Source: Faecalibacterium sp. CAG:1138 (GTDB taxonomy: Bacteria; Bacillota; Clostridia; Christensenellales; CAG-917). From it: a DNA stretch of 15,175 nucleotides. Each line of letters starts with the position of its first letter. The stretch's first letter is position 1. The stretch lies in assembly GCA_000434675.1 (NCBI GenBank), contig HF988637.1, forward strand, positions 171,480-186,654, given 5' to 3'. The position numbers and the translations under genes were made by a program. The notes under the pieces are model-generated. The model had not been told where the DNA came from, ran no database searches, and worked only from the letters and a program-made list of their open reading frames with translations. This document shows positions 1 through 7,762 of the stretch, piece by piece.

Positions 1-638
1 ACGCTCTGGCGTCCGAATACGTGCGCATTGCCGAATATCTTGCTTCGGAATATAATCTCGTCAACGACTTTTCGGTGTCGGCTCTTATGAAAAGCCCGGA
101 CGTCATCTCTTCGGTTGAAACCGAGGACGACGAAGACGCTTTGGAAGCTTTGGTCGTCGCAGCGACGAAAGAGGCGGCAAAAGGAATGGAGGAAAAACGC
201 GGCAGAGAGGGACTGGGGCTTTACAACGATTTCAAAGTCAAACTGCAAAACCTCAGGGATTATCTCGCCGAAGTCAGAAACCGCGCGCCGTCCGTTATGG
301 AAAACTATCGCGAAAAACTGGTGTCGAGGGTAACGAGATATTTCGAAGGGGTTGACGAAGACGCCGAAAACAGGCTTATTTCCGAAATTTCTTCCTATGC
401 CGACAAGGTCTGCATCGACGAAGAAATGCAACGCCTCGGAGCGCATATCGACAACTTCGAGTACAATATGGAGCAGCCGGGCGCCATCGGTTCGCAACTC
501 AATTACTATACTCAGGAAATGAACCGCGAAGCCAACACCATGGGCAGCAAGGCAAACGACCTCGGAATCACAAACCTCGTCATTGCCATGAAGAGCGAAA
601 TCGAAAAACTGAGGGAGCAGGTGCAGAACATTGAGTAA
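1..638 (+). CDS. yicC: YicC/YloC family endoribonuclease, 3' part (5' end outside window)
   Basis: The frame is open from the first bases of the window (codons from position 3) to TAA at 636-638, giving about 211 residues of a protein that is usually near 290, so roughly 80 N-terminal residues lie upstream. The C-terminus carries the hallmark of the family's DUF1732 region: QEMNREANTMGSKAND, followed by a helix ending KLREQVQNIE. Family members (E. coli YicC, B. subtilis YloC) are endoribonucleases linked to RNA decay and stationary-phase fitness. The middle is charged and helical. It overlaps remA by 8 nt and occupies the position yloC has in B. subtilis, immediately before remA and gmk. Identity is secure from the C-terminal motif and the context; the exact substrate cannot be read from sequence. 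Confidence 0.93.
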   Translation, partial: ALASEYVRIAEYLASEYNLVNDFSVSALMKSPDVISSVETEDDEDALEALVVAATKEAAKGMEEKRGREGLGLYNDFKVKLQNLRDYLAEVRNRAPSVMENYREKLVSRVTRYFEGVDEDAENRLISEISSYADKVCIDEEMQRLGAHIDNFEYNMEQPGAIGSQLNYYTQEMNREANTMGSKANDLGITNLVIAMKSEIEKLREQVQNIE

Positions 639-903
639 CGACAGGAAAAACAAATTCGTCAGCATAGGCTACGGAAACGTCGTGAATTCGGATAGGGTTC
701 TGGCGGTACTTTCCGTTTCGGGCCATGCGGCGCAACGCAGGCTTAAAATCGCCGAGGAGCAAGGCAAACTTATCGACGGCACCTGCGGCAGAAAAACCAG
801 AGCGATCATAGTCTTGGACCAGGACGGCTGCGTTCTTACCACAGGCCTCAACGCCCAAACCTTAACGGACAGGTTAAACGGAGAAAACACAGACGATGAA
901 TAA
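631..903 (+). CDS. remA: RemA-family DNA-binding regulator (DUF370)
   Basis: A 90-residue protein. After a short polar N-terminus it reads FVSIGYGNVV, then AAQRRLKIAEEQGKLIDGT and GRKTRAIIVLDQDG, the typical conserved blocks of RemA/DUF370. In B. subtilis RemA is an oligomeric DNA-binding activator of biofilm matrix and osmoprotection genes; in many Clostridia the role is untested. The only reasonable start is TTG at 631, because the frame has no ATG before the conserved IGYGN block and the next GTG (681) would remove it. The start overlaps the yicC stop by 8 nt; purine-rich sequence (GGGAG at 613-617, AGG at 619-621) lies upstream. The stop overlaps the gmk start by 8 nt. The acidic tail (NTDDE) is usual for the family. 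The yicC-remA-gmk order is conserved in Bacillota. Confidence 0.93.
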   Translation: MSNDRKNKFVSIGYGNVVNSDRVLAVLSVSGHAAQRRLKIAEEQGKLIDGTCGRKTRAIIVLDQDGCVLTTGLNAQTLTDRLNGENTDDE

Positions 904-1462
904 GGGCATACTTTTGGTTATATCCGGCCCGTCGGGTTGCGGCAAAGGCACGGTAATAAAAGAGGTTATGAAGGAGGGCAACTTCTTCTACAGCGTTTCG
1001 GCGACCACCAGAGCGCCGAGAGAAGGCGAAATCCACGGCAAGCACTACTTTTTCGTTTCCAGAGAAAGGTTTGACGAAATGGTGCGCAACAACGAATTTT
1101 TGGAATACACCGAAACGTACGGAAACTGCTACGGCACCCCGACCGCGCCCGTTATGGCGGAGCTGGAAAAGGGAAAGGATATTATTCTGGAGCTTGACGT
1201 CGTGGGAGCGGTGAACGTGAAGAGGAATTATCCCGACGCGCTTTTGGTGTTTTTGCTTCCGCCGTCGAGGGAGGAGCTTATTTCTCGTCTCGTGGGACGC
1301 CACACCGAAAACGAAGAACAACTGAAAAAGCGCATAGCTTATTTCGACAAAGAAATGGAACTTTCCGACGAGTACGATTTCAAGGTGCTTAACGACGTTC
1401 CTCAAAGAGCGGCGGCGGAAATCATCGAGATTCTTGCCGCAAGAAAACAAAATACCAAATAA
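896..1462 (+). CDS. gmk: Guanylate kinase
   Basis: A 188-residue cytosolic enzyme that phosphorylates GMP to GDP with ATP, needed for GTP, dGTP and (p)ppGpp pools. The P-loop GPSGCGKGT is at residues 11-19. The GMP-binding region follows with SATTRAPREGE (about 35-45), HYFFVS and the YTETYGNCYGTP block (71-82). The lid reads GRHTENEEQLKKRI (134-147) and the C-terminal part has the usual YDFKVLND. The length is slightly below the usual 195-210, but all motifs are intact. The ATG at 896 lies inside the end of remA (8-nt overlap), suggesting translational coupling. A GGAG lies upstream, a little further from the start than ideal. It is followed after 52 nt by rpoZ, the standard Bacillota arrangement. 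Confidence 0.97.
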   Translation: MNKGILLVISGPSGCGKGTVIKEVMKEGNFFYSVSATTRAPREGEIHGKHYFFVSRERFDEMVRNNEFLEYTETYGNCYGTPTAPVMAELEKGKDIILELDVVGAVNVKRNYPDALLVFLLPPSREELISRLVGRHTENEEQLKKRIAYFDKEMELSDEYDFKVLNDVPQRAAAEIIEILAARKQNTK

Positions 1463-1479
1463 AAATAAAAATTAAAAGC

Positions 1480-1495
1480 TGCGGAGCAATCCGCG
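1480..1495 (+). other. Intercistronic hairpin with GCAA tetraloop between gmk and rpoZ
   Basis: GCGGA (1481-1485) pairs with TCCGC (1490-1494) around the loop GCAA, a GNRA-type tetraloop, with a possible outer U-G pair. No T-run follows, so this is not an intrinsic terminator. It sits just before the rpoZ Shine-Dalgarno (AAGGAG, 1501-1506), in the only intergenic gap longer than 8 nt before rpe. It could be an RNA stability or processing element. The structure is seen directly in the sequence; the role is inferred. Confidence 0.4.
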
Positions 1496-1514
1496 ATATA
1501 AAGGAGATGTTAAT

Positions 1515-1706
1515 ATGTTAATTGACCCACCTATCGACAAACTTATCACCAAGGCAGAATGCCGCTACGCTCTGACCGTGGCAGTCGCCAAACGCGCCCG
1601 CACCATTCAGGCGCAGGATAAGGACAAACTCGTCAACGGCGAAAAGCCTATTTCCATTGCCTGCAAAGAGATTTACGAAGGCAAACAAAAGATTCAGAGA
1701 GATTAG
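1515..1706 (+). CDS. rpoZ: RNA polymerase omega subunit
   Basis: A 63-residue protein resembling the short omega subunits of Bacillota. It has the N-terminal LITKAECRYALTVAVAKRAR helix, in which the C-R-Y-x-L-x-x-x-x-A-K-R-A-R pattern is typical, and a following P-I-S-I-A-x-x-E-I block. Omega binds the C-terminal region of beta-prime and assists core polymerase assembly. The start is a strong one: AAGGAG at 1501-1506, 8 nt before the ATG. Position between gmk and coaBC is the canonical location. The length is typical of the Clostridia/Bacillus form, which is shorter than the E. coli protein. The stop is followed after 1 nt by the coaBC ATG. Confidence 0.93.
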   Translation: MLIDPPIDKLITKAECRYALTVAVAKRARTIQAQDKDKLVNGEKPISIACKEIYEGKQKIQRD

Positions 1707-1707
1707 T

Positions 1708-2901
1708 ATGCTTAAAGGCAAAACCGTCGTTTTGGGCGTTTCGGGAGGCATTGCCGCGTATAAGAGCTGCGAGGTTGCGTCGAGGCTTAAAAAGCTGGGC
1801 GCAAACGTCATCGTTCTTATGACGAAGCACGCCACCGAATTCGTCACACCTCTTACGTTTGAAACGCTGTCGGGAAACCGCGTCGTTTTTGATATGTTCG
1901 ACAGGAACTTCGTGTTCAGCACGGAGCATATTTCCGTTGCAAAGGCGGCGGACGTTTTCGTGGTTGCTCCGGCAACGGCGAACCTCGTTGCCAAACTTGC
2001 GGGAGGTATTGCCGACGACATGCTCACCACCACGGCGCTTGCAACCAAGGCCCCTATGGTGATTTGTCCTGCTATGAACACGAATATGCTTGAAAACGCC
2101 GAAACGGAAAACAACCTTCGTCATCTTGAAGAAAGAGGCGTTCACGTTTTGTACGGCGAATCGGGCAGGCTTGCTTGCGGGGACGTAGGAAAGGGAAGAA
2201 TGGCGGAACCCGAAGTCATTTCGGACTACGTTGAAAATCTGTTGCAGCCGGTCAGGGATTTTAAAGGCAAAAAGGTTCTTATCACAGTGGGCGGCACCGA
2301 GGAGCCTATCGACGAGGTAAGGTGCATCACCAATCGTTCTTCCGGCAAAATGGGTATGACCATCGCAAAAGCGGCGGCGGACAGAGGTGCGGAAGTGGTT
2401 GTCGTCAAAGGGAAAGTGTCGGTGCCTACGGCGGACGGCGTTTCCGAAACCGTTGAGGTGAAAACCACGAACGATATGTATAACGCAGTGAAGGCGCTGG
2501 CTAAGGAGTGCGATCTTTTCGTGATGGCGGCGGCTCCGGCCGACTATAAGATTGCGGAGAAGTTTTCCGGCAAACTTAAGGCCGAAAAGATAACTTTGAC
2601 TTTGGAGAAAAATCCCGACGTTGCCAAAATGGTCGGCGAACTGAAAACCGATGGACAAAAGCTGGTGATTTTCTCCGCGGAAACCGAAAACCTCATCGAA
2701 AACGCAACCGAAAAACTCAAAAAGAAACACGCCGACATGGTGGTTGCAAACGACGTTACCCAAAAAGGCGCGGGCTTCGGCTCGGACACCAACGTCGTCA
2801 GCATAATCACCCCGGACGGAAAGCGGTGGGACAGCGGCGTTATGGAAAAAAGCAAAATCGCAAACGTTATTTTGGACAAAATACAAGAGGTCGGAAAGTG
2901 A
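1708..2901 (+). CDS. coaBC: Bifunctional phosphopantothenoylcysteine decarboxylase / phosphopantothenate-cysteine ligase
   Basis: A 397-residue bifunctional enzyme of coenzyme A synthesis; family members are about 400 residues. The N-terminal CoaC flavoprotein half has GVSGGIAAYKSCEV (10-23), the active-site His74 in EHISVAKAADVF, PAMNTNM (121-127), and the flap LACGDVGKGRM with Cys157. The C-terminal CoaB half begins near residue 187 with VLITVGGTEEPID and the ITNRSSGKMG signature containing catalytic Asn209, followed by AAAPADY and KNPD. An in-frame ATG at 1657 would add 17 residues inside rpoZ, but the family begins at the LKGK strand, so ATG 1708 is chosen; it lies 1 nt after the rpoZ stop with a GA-rich AGAGAG upstream. 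The stop overlaps the priA GTG start by 4 nt. Confidence 0.96.
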   Translation: MLKGKTVVLGVSGGIAAYKSCEVASRLKKLGANVIVLMTKHATEFVTPLTFETLSGNRVVFDMFDRNFVFSTEHISVAKAADVFVVAPATANLVAKLAGGIADDMLTTTALATKAPMVICPAMNTNMLENAETENNLRHLEERGVHVLYGESGRLACGDVGKGRMAEPEVISDYVENLLQPVRDFKGKKVLITVGGTEEPIDEVRCITNRSSGKMGMTIAKAAADRGAEVVVVKGKVSVPTADGVSETVEVKTTNDMYNAVKALAKECDLFVMAAAPADYKIAEKFSGKLKAEKITLTLEKNPDVAKMVGELKTDGQKLVIFSAETENLIENATEKLKKKHADMVVANDVTQKGAGFGSDTNVVSIITPDGKRWDSGVMEKSKIANVILDKIQEVGK

Positions 2902-5081
2902 TTTGTGAAGTAATCGTCGACATCTCGTCGAGTGAAATCGACAGAGTGTTCGACTACAAAGCGCCGTCCGACGTTTTGCCCGGCACCAGAGTTCTGGTTC
3001 CGTTCGGCGGCAAAACCACGGAAGGCTTCGTCATCGGCCTGAAAGAGCAATCGGACGTTCCCGAGGACAAGCTGAAAGAAATCGAAGCTGTCCCCGATCC
3101 GTTCGTCGCAATAAGCATGGACAGACTCGAGCTTATGCACTTTATGTGCCGGAAATATCACCTCAGAAAGATCGACGCTCTGAGGCTTTTTATTCCGTCC
3201 AAAATGCGCGGCGGAGGAGTAAGGGACATAATGCTTCCGTTCTGCACGCTCACGGACGACGCCGAAAAAATCATAGAAAAACTTTCTTCAAGGGCAAAAC
3301 AACAAATCGAGTGCGTCAGATATCTTAAGGAAAAAGGCGATTTCTCGGCGGAGCTAAATAAGCTTTTCGGTTCGGCCGCAGTTTCGGCCCTTAAGGAAAA
3401 AGGCTACGTAAAAACCGAAGAGGTGCACGTCAAACGAAAACCCGAGGCCGCGGCGTTTGAGGCCAAAAAGGTGCTTCTTACCGCCGCGCAGCAGGCGGCC
3501 GTGGACAGAATTCTGGCATCCGACAAAACGGAAGTTCTGCACGGGGTTACGGGTTCGGGCAAAACCGAAGTGTATATGGCGGTCATAGAAGAGGTTGTCA
3601 AAAAGGGAAAAACGGCGATAGTTCTCGTTCCCGAAATAAGCCTGACGCCGCAGATATTCGGCCTTTTCAGATCGCGTTTTTCGGACGCCGTGGCCATACT
3701 TCACAGCGGACTGTCGGACGGCGAACGCTACGACGAGTGGAAAAGGATACTTGAGGGCGAAGCGAAAATCGTCATCGGGGCAAGGTCCGCAATTTTTGCG
3801 CCGGTTGAAAACATAGGCGTCGTCATAATCGACGAAGAGCACGACGGCAGCTACGTTTCCGAATCGAACCCGCGCTACGACGCAAAAGTCATAGCCGAGT
3901 TCCGCGCAAAGCAATGGGGCGCGCCGCTGGTTCTGGGGAGCGCGACTCCGTCGGTGGAAACCTATTACGCCGCAAAAACCGGTCGCTACGGTTTGTTGGA
4001 GCTTAAAAACCGCATCAATCAAAAGGCTATGCCGGAAATCGAAATCGTTGACATGAGCCGCGAAATAAGGCTTGGGAACCGAGATATTCTGTCGAAACCC
4101 TTAAAAACCGCAATGGAAGACGCGCTTTTTAGGGGCGAACAGGTCATATTGTTTTTGAACAGGCGCGGTTATTTCAGCTACTTTATGTGCAGGGACTGCG
4201 GCTATATCGCAAAATGCGAAAGTTGCGACGTGTCGCTTACGTATCATAAGACGGAAAACCGACTGAAATGCCATTGCTGCGGGAAGACTTACAGAATGAT
4301 GAGCTGTTGCCCGAGCTGCGGAAGCGAACGCATCAGGCAAGGGCATATCGGCACCGAGCAGGTGGCCGAAGAGGTTGCAAAACGCTTCCCGAACGCAAAA
4401 GTTCTCAGAATGGACAACGACACCACCCGCACCAAAAATTCGCACAAAAACATACTGGAAGCTTTCAAATCGGGCGAGGCAAACGTGCTTGTCGGCACGC
4501 AGATGATCGCAAAAGGCCACGACTTTTCAAACGTAACGGTGGTGGGTATTCTGGAAGCGGACTACAGCTTGTATCTTTCGGACTACAGAAGCAACGAGCG
4601 CACGTTTCAGCTCGTTACGCAGGTTGCGGGGCGCGCAGGCAGAGGAGAAAAGGGCGGCAAGGTTTATCTTCAGACCTATACGCCGAGACACTACGTTTTC
4701 CGCTATGCTTCGGCATACGACTACGAGGGCTTTTTCGGCAAAGAATTAAACAGCCGCGAAACGGCAAAGTTTCCGCCGTTCGCCGTCATCGTCAGGGTGC
4801 TGGTGGCTGCGGCCGAGGACGCCGAAGCCAAAAAGACCGCGCGCGGAATATACGACGACCTGACTAAATTCAAAAAAGAAAAATCCGACGCGTTCATCTA
4901 TTTTCAGGGCATGAAATCGCCGATAGAACGCGCGCAGGATTTGTTCAGATACCAGATTCTTATGCGTATCGGGGCCGACCGCTTTGACGGCGTTATCGAC
5001 GAAATTTACGAGGCGGCAGACCGATATAAAAACAAAAAGAACACGGTTTTTGTGGAAATCAATCCGCAGAACCTCAATTAG
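2898..5081 (+). CDS. priA: Primosomal protein N' (replication restart helicase PriA)
   Basis: A 727-residue 3'-to-5' superfamily 2 helicase that recognises abandoned replication forks and starts replisome reloading. The N-terminal DNA-binding domain starts CEVIVDIS...IDRVFDY. Walker A is GVTGSGKTEV (216-225), Walker B DEEH (312-315), with GSATPS at 347-352. Eight zinc-ribbon cysteines form four CxxC pairs (431/434, 440/443, 458/461, 471/474). Motif V is GTQMIAKGHDF (533-543) and motif VI GRAGRG (578-583). The start is taken as GTG 2898, overlapping the coaBC TGA as GTGA. A longer frame from ATG 2826 would add 24 basic residues that are coaBC sequence read in another frame and have no counterpart in the family. 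Eight nt separate it from def. Confidence 0.96.
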   Translation: MICEVIVDISSSEIDRVFDYKAPSDVLPGTRVLVPFGGKTTEGFVIGLKEQSDVPEDKLKEIEAVPDPFVAISMDRLELMHFMCRKYHLRKIDALRLFIPSKMRGGGVRDIMLPFCTLTDDAEKIIEKLSSRAKQQIECVRYLKEKGDFSAELNKLFGSAAVSALKEKGYVKTEEVHVKRKPEAAAFEAKKVLLTAAQQAAVDRILASDKTEVLHGVTGSGKTEVYMAVIEEVVKKGKTAIVLVPEISLTPQIFGLFRSRFSDAVAILHSGLSDGERYDEWKRILEGEAKIVIGARSAIFAPVENIGVVIIDEEHDGSYVSESNPRYDAKVIAEFRAKQWGAPLVLGSATPSVETYYAAKTGRYGLLELKNRINQKAMPEIEIVDMSREIRLGNRDILSKPLKTAMEDALFRGEQVILFLNRRGYFSYFMCRDCGYIAKCESCDVSLTYHKTENRLKCHCCGKTYRMMSCCPSCGSERIRQGHIGTEQVAEEVAKRFPNAKVLRMDNDTTRTKNSHKNILEAFKSGEANVLVGTQMIAKGHDFSNVTVVGILEADYSLYLSDYRSNERTFQLVTQVAGRAGRGEKGGKVYLQTYTPRHYVFRYASAYDYEGFFGKELNSRETAKFPPFAVIVRVLVAAAEDAEAKKTARGIYDDLTKFKKEKSDAFIYFQGMKSPIERAQDLFRYQILMRIGADRFDGVIDEIYEAADRYKNKKNTVFVEINPQNLN

Positions 5082-5089
5082 GAGAAATT

Positions 5090-5566
5090 ATGGCAAGAAG
5101 ATTTATCGTGAAGGAACCCGATCCCGTTCTGCATAAAAAGTGCAAACCCGTTGAAAAATTCGACGACAAGCTCGGCGAACTTTTGGACGACATGCGCGAA
5201 ACCATGCTCTACGCCGACGGAGTGGGGCTTGCCGCACCGCAGGTTGGCATTTTGAGAAGGCTTGCCGTCGTGGAGGTTGACGACTTTTACGTCGAACTCA
5301 TAAATCCGGTTATAACCAAAGCCAAAGGCGAACAAGTGGGGCCGGAGGGTTGCCTGTCGGTGGAAAACTATCATTGCAGAGTGAAACGTCCGTACGAAAT
5401 CACCGTCGAATATCAGGATCGTTACGGCAAACGCCTTAAGCTCAAAACCGAAGGTTTTGTCGCAAGGGCGTGCTGTCACGAAATCGACCATCTGGACGGG
5501 ATTTTGTTCGTCGATCGTTTCTACGACGACAAGGTTGACGCCGAAGACGAGGTGGAAAGCAAATGA
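5090..5566 (+). CDS. def: Peptide deformylase
   Basis: A 158-residue metalloenzyme that removes the formyl group from the N-terminal methionine of new proteins. The three family motifs are present: GVGLAAPQ (44-51), EGCLS (86-90, metal ligand Cys88) and HEIDH (130-134, ligands His130 and His134, catalytic Glu131). The residue just before HEIDH, usually Gln, is Cys here, which is not a catalytic position. The length fits the short type-1 deformylases. Shine-Dalgarno GGAG (5082-5085) lies upstream of the ATG. The stop overlaps the fmt ATG by 4 nt (ATGA). The adjacent fmt makes the opposing reaction pair: Fmt adds the formyl group to initiator Met-tRNA and Def removes it after translation. Confidence 0.97.
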   Translation: MARRFIVKEPDPVLHKKCKPVEKFDDKLGELLDDMRETMLYADGVGLAAPQVGILRRLAVVEVDDFYVELINPVITKAKGEQVGPEGCLSVENYHCRVKRPYEITVEYQDRYGKRLKLKTEGFVARACCHEIDHLDGILFVDRFYDDKVDAEDEVESK

Positions 5567-6489
5567 AAATAGTTTTTATGGGTACGTCGGATTTTTCCGT
5601 ATGCTGCTTAAAAAAACTTCTGGACGAAAAGTTTGACGTCGTCGCCGTCGTAACCCAACCCGACAAGGTCAGGGGCAGAAGAGAAGCGGAGAGCTTTTCG
5701 CCTGTAAAAAAACTGGCGCTGGAGAGAGGCGTCAGGGTTTTGCAATACGAAAAAGTCAGCCGAGAGGGTATGGACGATCTGAGGGCTATAGGCCCCGACG
5801 TCATCGTTACCGCGGCGTTCGGTCAAATTTTGTCGGAGGAGCTTTTGAGCCTTCCGCCGATGGGCGTCCTGAACGTCCATGCGTCGCTTCTTCCGAAATA
5901 CAGGGGCAGCGCGCCGATTCAGTGGGCGATAATCAGCGGCGAAAAGAAAACCGGCGTAACCATCATGAAAACCGCCTACAAGGTGGACAGCGGCGATATG
6001 CTTTTGACGAAAGAAACCGACGTTTTGCCGACCGACACCGCAGGCACCATGTTCGATAAGCTTGCCGAAATCGGCGCCGAGGCCTTGACCGAGGCTTTAC
6101 GCCAAGTGGAAAACGGCACCGCAAAATTCACTCCGCAAAACGAAGCGGAAGCAACGCATTATCCGAGGTTCAAAAAAGAGGACGGCGAGATAAATTTCGA
6201 CAAAACGGCCTCAGAGCTCGATTGTTTCGTGAGGGGCGTTACGCCTTGGCCCGGCGCATTTTCAAAGCTAAACGGCAAGACGTTTAAGGTTTTTGCCGTC
6301 GAAAAAACGGAAGGAAAGGGCGACGCGGGCGAGATAATTTTTGCCGACAGCAAACGCGGACTTGTGGTCGCGTGCCGCGGCGGCGCGGTAAGGCTTAAGG
6401 AAATTCAGCCCGAAAACGGCAAAAGAATGTCCGATTCGAGTTTTCTTTTAGGACACGCTCTGACGGTCGGCGACAAGTTCGGAGGCTGA
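5563..6489 (+). CDS. fmt: Methionyl-tRNA formyltransferase
   Basis: A 308-residue enzyme that transfers a formyl group from 10-formyl-tetrahydrofolate to Met-tRNA(fMet) for translation initiation. The N-terminus MKIVFMGTSDFSV is typical. The catalytic centre is VLNVHASLLPKYRGSAPIQ, with Asn104 and His106, and the VDSGDM motif supplies Asp142, matching the N-H-D triad of the family. The C-terminal OB-type tRNA-binding domain begins around residue 205, with GVTPWPGAF and GKTFKVF. The length is normal (about 310). The ATG overlaps the def stop by 4 nt and has a strong GAGGTGG upstream. rsmB follows after a single nucleotide. Confidence 0.97.
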   Translation: MKIVFMGTSDFSVCCLKKLLDEKFDVVAVVTQPDKVRGRREAESFSPVKKLALERGVRVLQYEKVSREGMDDLRAIGPDVIVTAAFGQILSEELLSLPPMGVLNVHASLLPKYRGSAPIQWAIISGEKKTGVTIMKTAYKVDSGDMLLTKETDVLPTDTAGTMFDKLAEIGAEALTEALRQVENGTAKFTPQNEAEATHYPRFKKEDGEINFDKTASELDCFVRGVTPWPGAFSKLNGKTFKVFAVEKTEGKGDAGEIIFADSKRGLVVACRGGAVRLKEIQPENGKRMSDSSFLLGHALTVGDKFGG

Positions 6490-6490
6490 A

Positions 6491-7762
6491 ATGACGTACA
6501 CCGAAACAGCTTACAAAATTTTAACCAAGGTCTATCAGGACGGCGCTTACAGCAACATCGAACTGCATAAGGAGCTGGAATCTTCCGACGAGGCCGCTTT
6601 GGTTACGAGGATCGTTCTGGGCGTTCTGGATAAGGACACCGAGCTTGAATACATAGTTGCAAAAACCTGCCAAAAGCCGCCCAAAAGCGCGGTCAAAATC
6701 ATTTTGAAGCAGGGCATTTACTGCGTCAGATATATGGACAGTCTGCCCGATTACGCAGTCGTCAACAATCACGTCAACCTTGCAAAAAAAACAGGACTGG
6801 GGGCGTATGCGGGCTTTTTGAACGCAACGCTGAAAACCGTCATAAGGGAGAAGGTTACGCTTCCCGACAAGGAAGCCGATCCCGTGGGGTACTTCAGCGT
6901 TAAGTATTCGAAGCCGAAGTGGCTGGTTCGGAAATTGTTTTCCGATTACGGCCGCGCGGACGCCGCAAAAATCATCACCGCAAAACCCAAAAAATTTGCG
7001 CATATAAGGCTGAACAGCCTGAAAATGACCAAAAACTCCTTCGAGTGCTATGCAAAAAAGCATAATTTAGAATACTCCGAGTCAACCGTGGGCGGTTACT
7101 ACGTCAAGGATTGTCCGGAAATTAAGAGGCTTTTTTCGGACGGAAGGATAACTTATCAATCGGAAACCAGCGTTATGGCCGCGCTTGCGGTTGCACCGAA
7201 AGAAGGTTCGATGATTCTCGACCTTTGCAGCGCGCCGGGCGGAAAAGCGGTGCTTCTTGCAGAAATCGACAAGGGCGGAGCCGTGCTTGCCTGCGATGTT
7301 CACGAACACAGAGTGGAGCTTGTGAAGGCCTACGCAAAACGCATGGGCGTAACCAACGTGCAGACGGTTAAGCTGGACGCCGTAAAATTTTACAAAAACT
7401 TCGAAAACCGCTTCGACTACGTGCTTTGCGACGTGCCGTGCAGCGGACTGGGCGTTGTGTCCTCAAGGCCCGACATTTTGCTGAACAAAAAGCCCGAGGA
7501 CATTCAGGGCCTTACCGAAATTCAAAAAGCTATTTTGTCTAACGCGGCGAAATACCTCAAAGTCGGCGGCGCGCTCGTGTACAGCACCTGCACCGTCATA
7601 AAGGAAGAGAATATACGCCAAGTCGAGAATTTTTTGCGGGAGAATCCGAATTTTTCTTTGGACAAAATCGACCTTCCGTCAAATAACGACGGAACGCTTC
7701 AAATTCTTCCGAGCGACAAGCTCGACGGATTTTTCATTGCGAGAATGGTGAAACATGCCTAG
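6491..7762 (+). CDS. rsmB: 16S rRNA (cytosine-967-C5)-methyltransferase RsmB
   Basis: A 423-residue SAM-dependent RNA methyltransferase (Sun/Fmu family). The N-terminal 130 residues form the NusB-like RNA-binding domain (RIVLGVLDKD, LKQGIYCVRYM, YAVVNNHVNLAKK). The catalytic domain has the SAM loop LDLCSAPGGK (243-252), the acidic ACDVHEHR strand end, DVPCSG (314-319) with the release cysteine Cys317, and YSTCT with catalytic Cys367. Length and domain order match RsmB rather than the shorter RsmF-type enzymes. GGAGG lies a few bases before the ATG at 6491. The stop overlaps the rlmN start by 8 nt. The usual target is C967 of 16S rRNA (E. coli numbering); that specificity is inferred from the family. 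Confidence 0.95.
   Translation: MTYTETAYKILTKVYQDGAYSNIELHKELESSDEAALVTRIVLGVLDKDTELEYIVAKTCQKPPKSAVKIILKQGIYCVRYMDSLPDYAVVNNHVNLAKKTGLGAYAGFLNATLKTVIREKVTLPDKEADPVGYFSVKYSKPKWLVRKLFSDYGRADAAKIITAKPKKFAHIRLNSLKMTKNSFECYAKKHNLEYSESTVGGYYVKDCPEIKRLFSDGRITYQSETSVMAALAVAPKEGSMILDLCSAPGGKAVLLAEIDKGGAVLACDVHEHRVELVKAYAKRMGVTNVQTVKLDAVKFYKNFENRFDYVLCDVPCSGLGVVSSRPDILLNKKPEDIQGLTEIQKAILSNAAKYLKVGGALVYSTCTVIKEENIRQVENFLRENPNFSLDKIDLPSNNDGTLQILPSDKLDGFFIARMVKHA

Noticed and set aside
1657..1707. ATG 1657 as coaBC start
   Set aside because: It lies inside rpoZ and adds 17 residues not found in the family; ATG 1708 gives the usual N-terminus.
1648..2886. Long antisense open frame opposite coaBC
   Set aside because: Its translation shows no recognisable motif and it lies entirely opposite a well-supported gene; such frames arise from codon bias.
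2826..2897. ATG 2826 as priA start
   Set aside because: The 24 extra residues are coaBC sequence in another frame and do not resemble PriA; the family begins at the ICEVIVDI strand reached from GTG 2898.
3354..4022. Antisense open frame opposite priA
   Set aside because: Same reasoning: low-complexity Arg/Phe/Val-rich shadow translation of a solid helicase gene.
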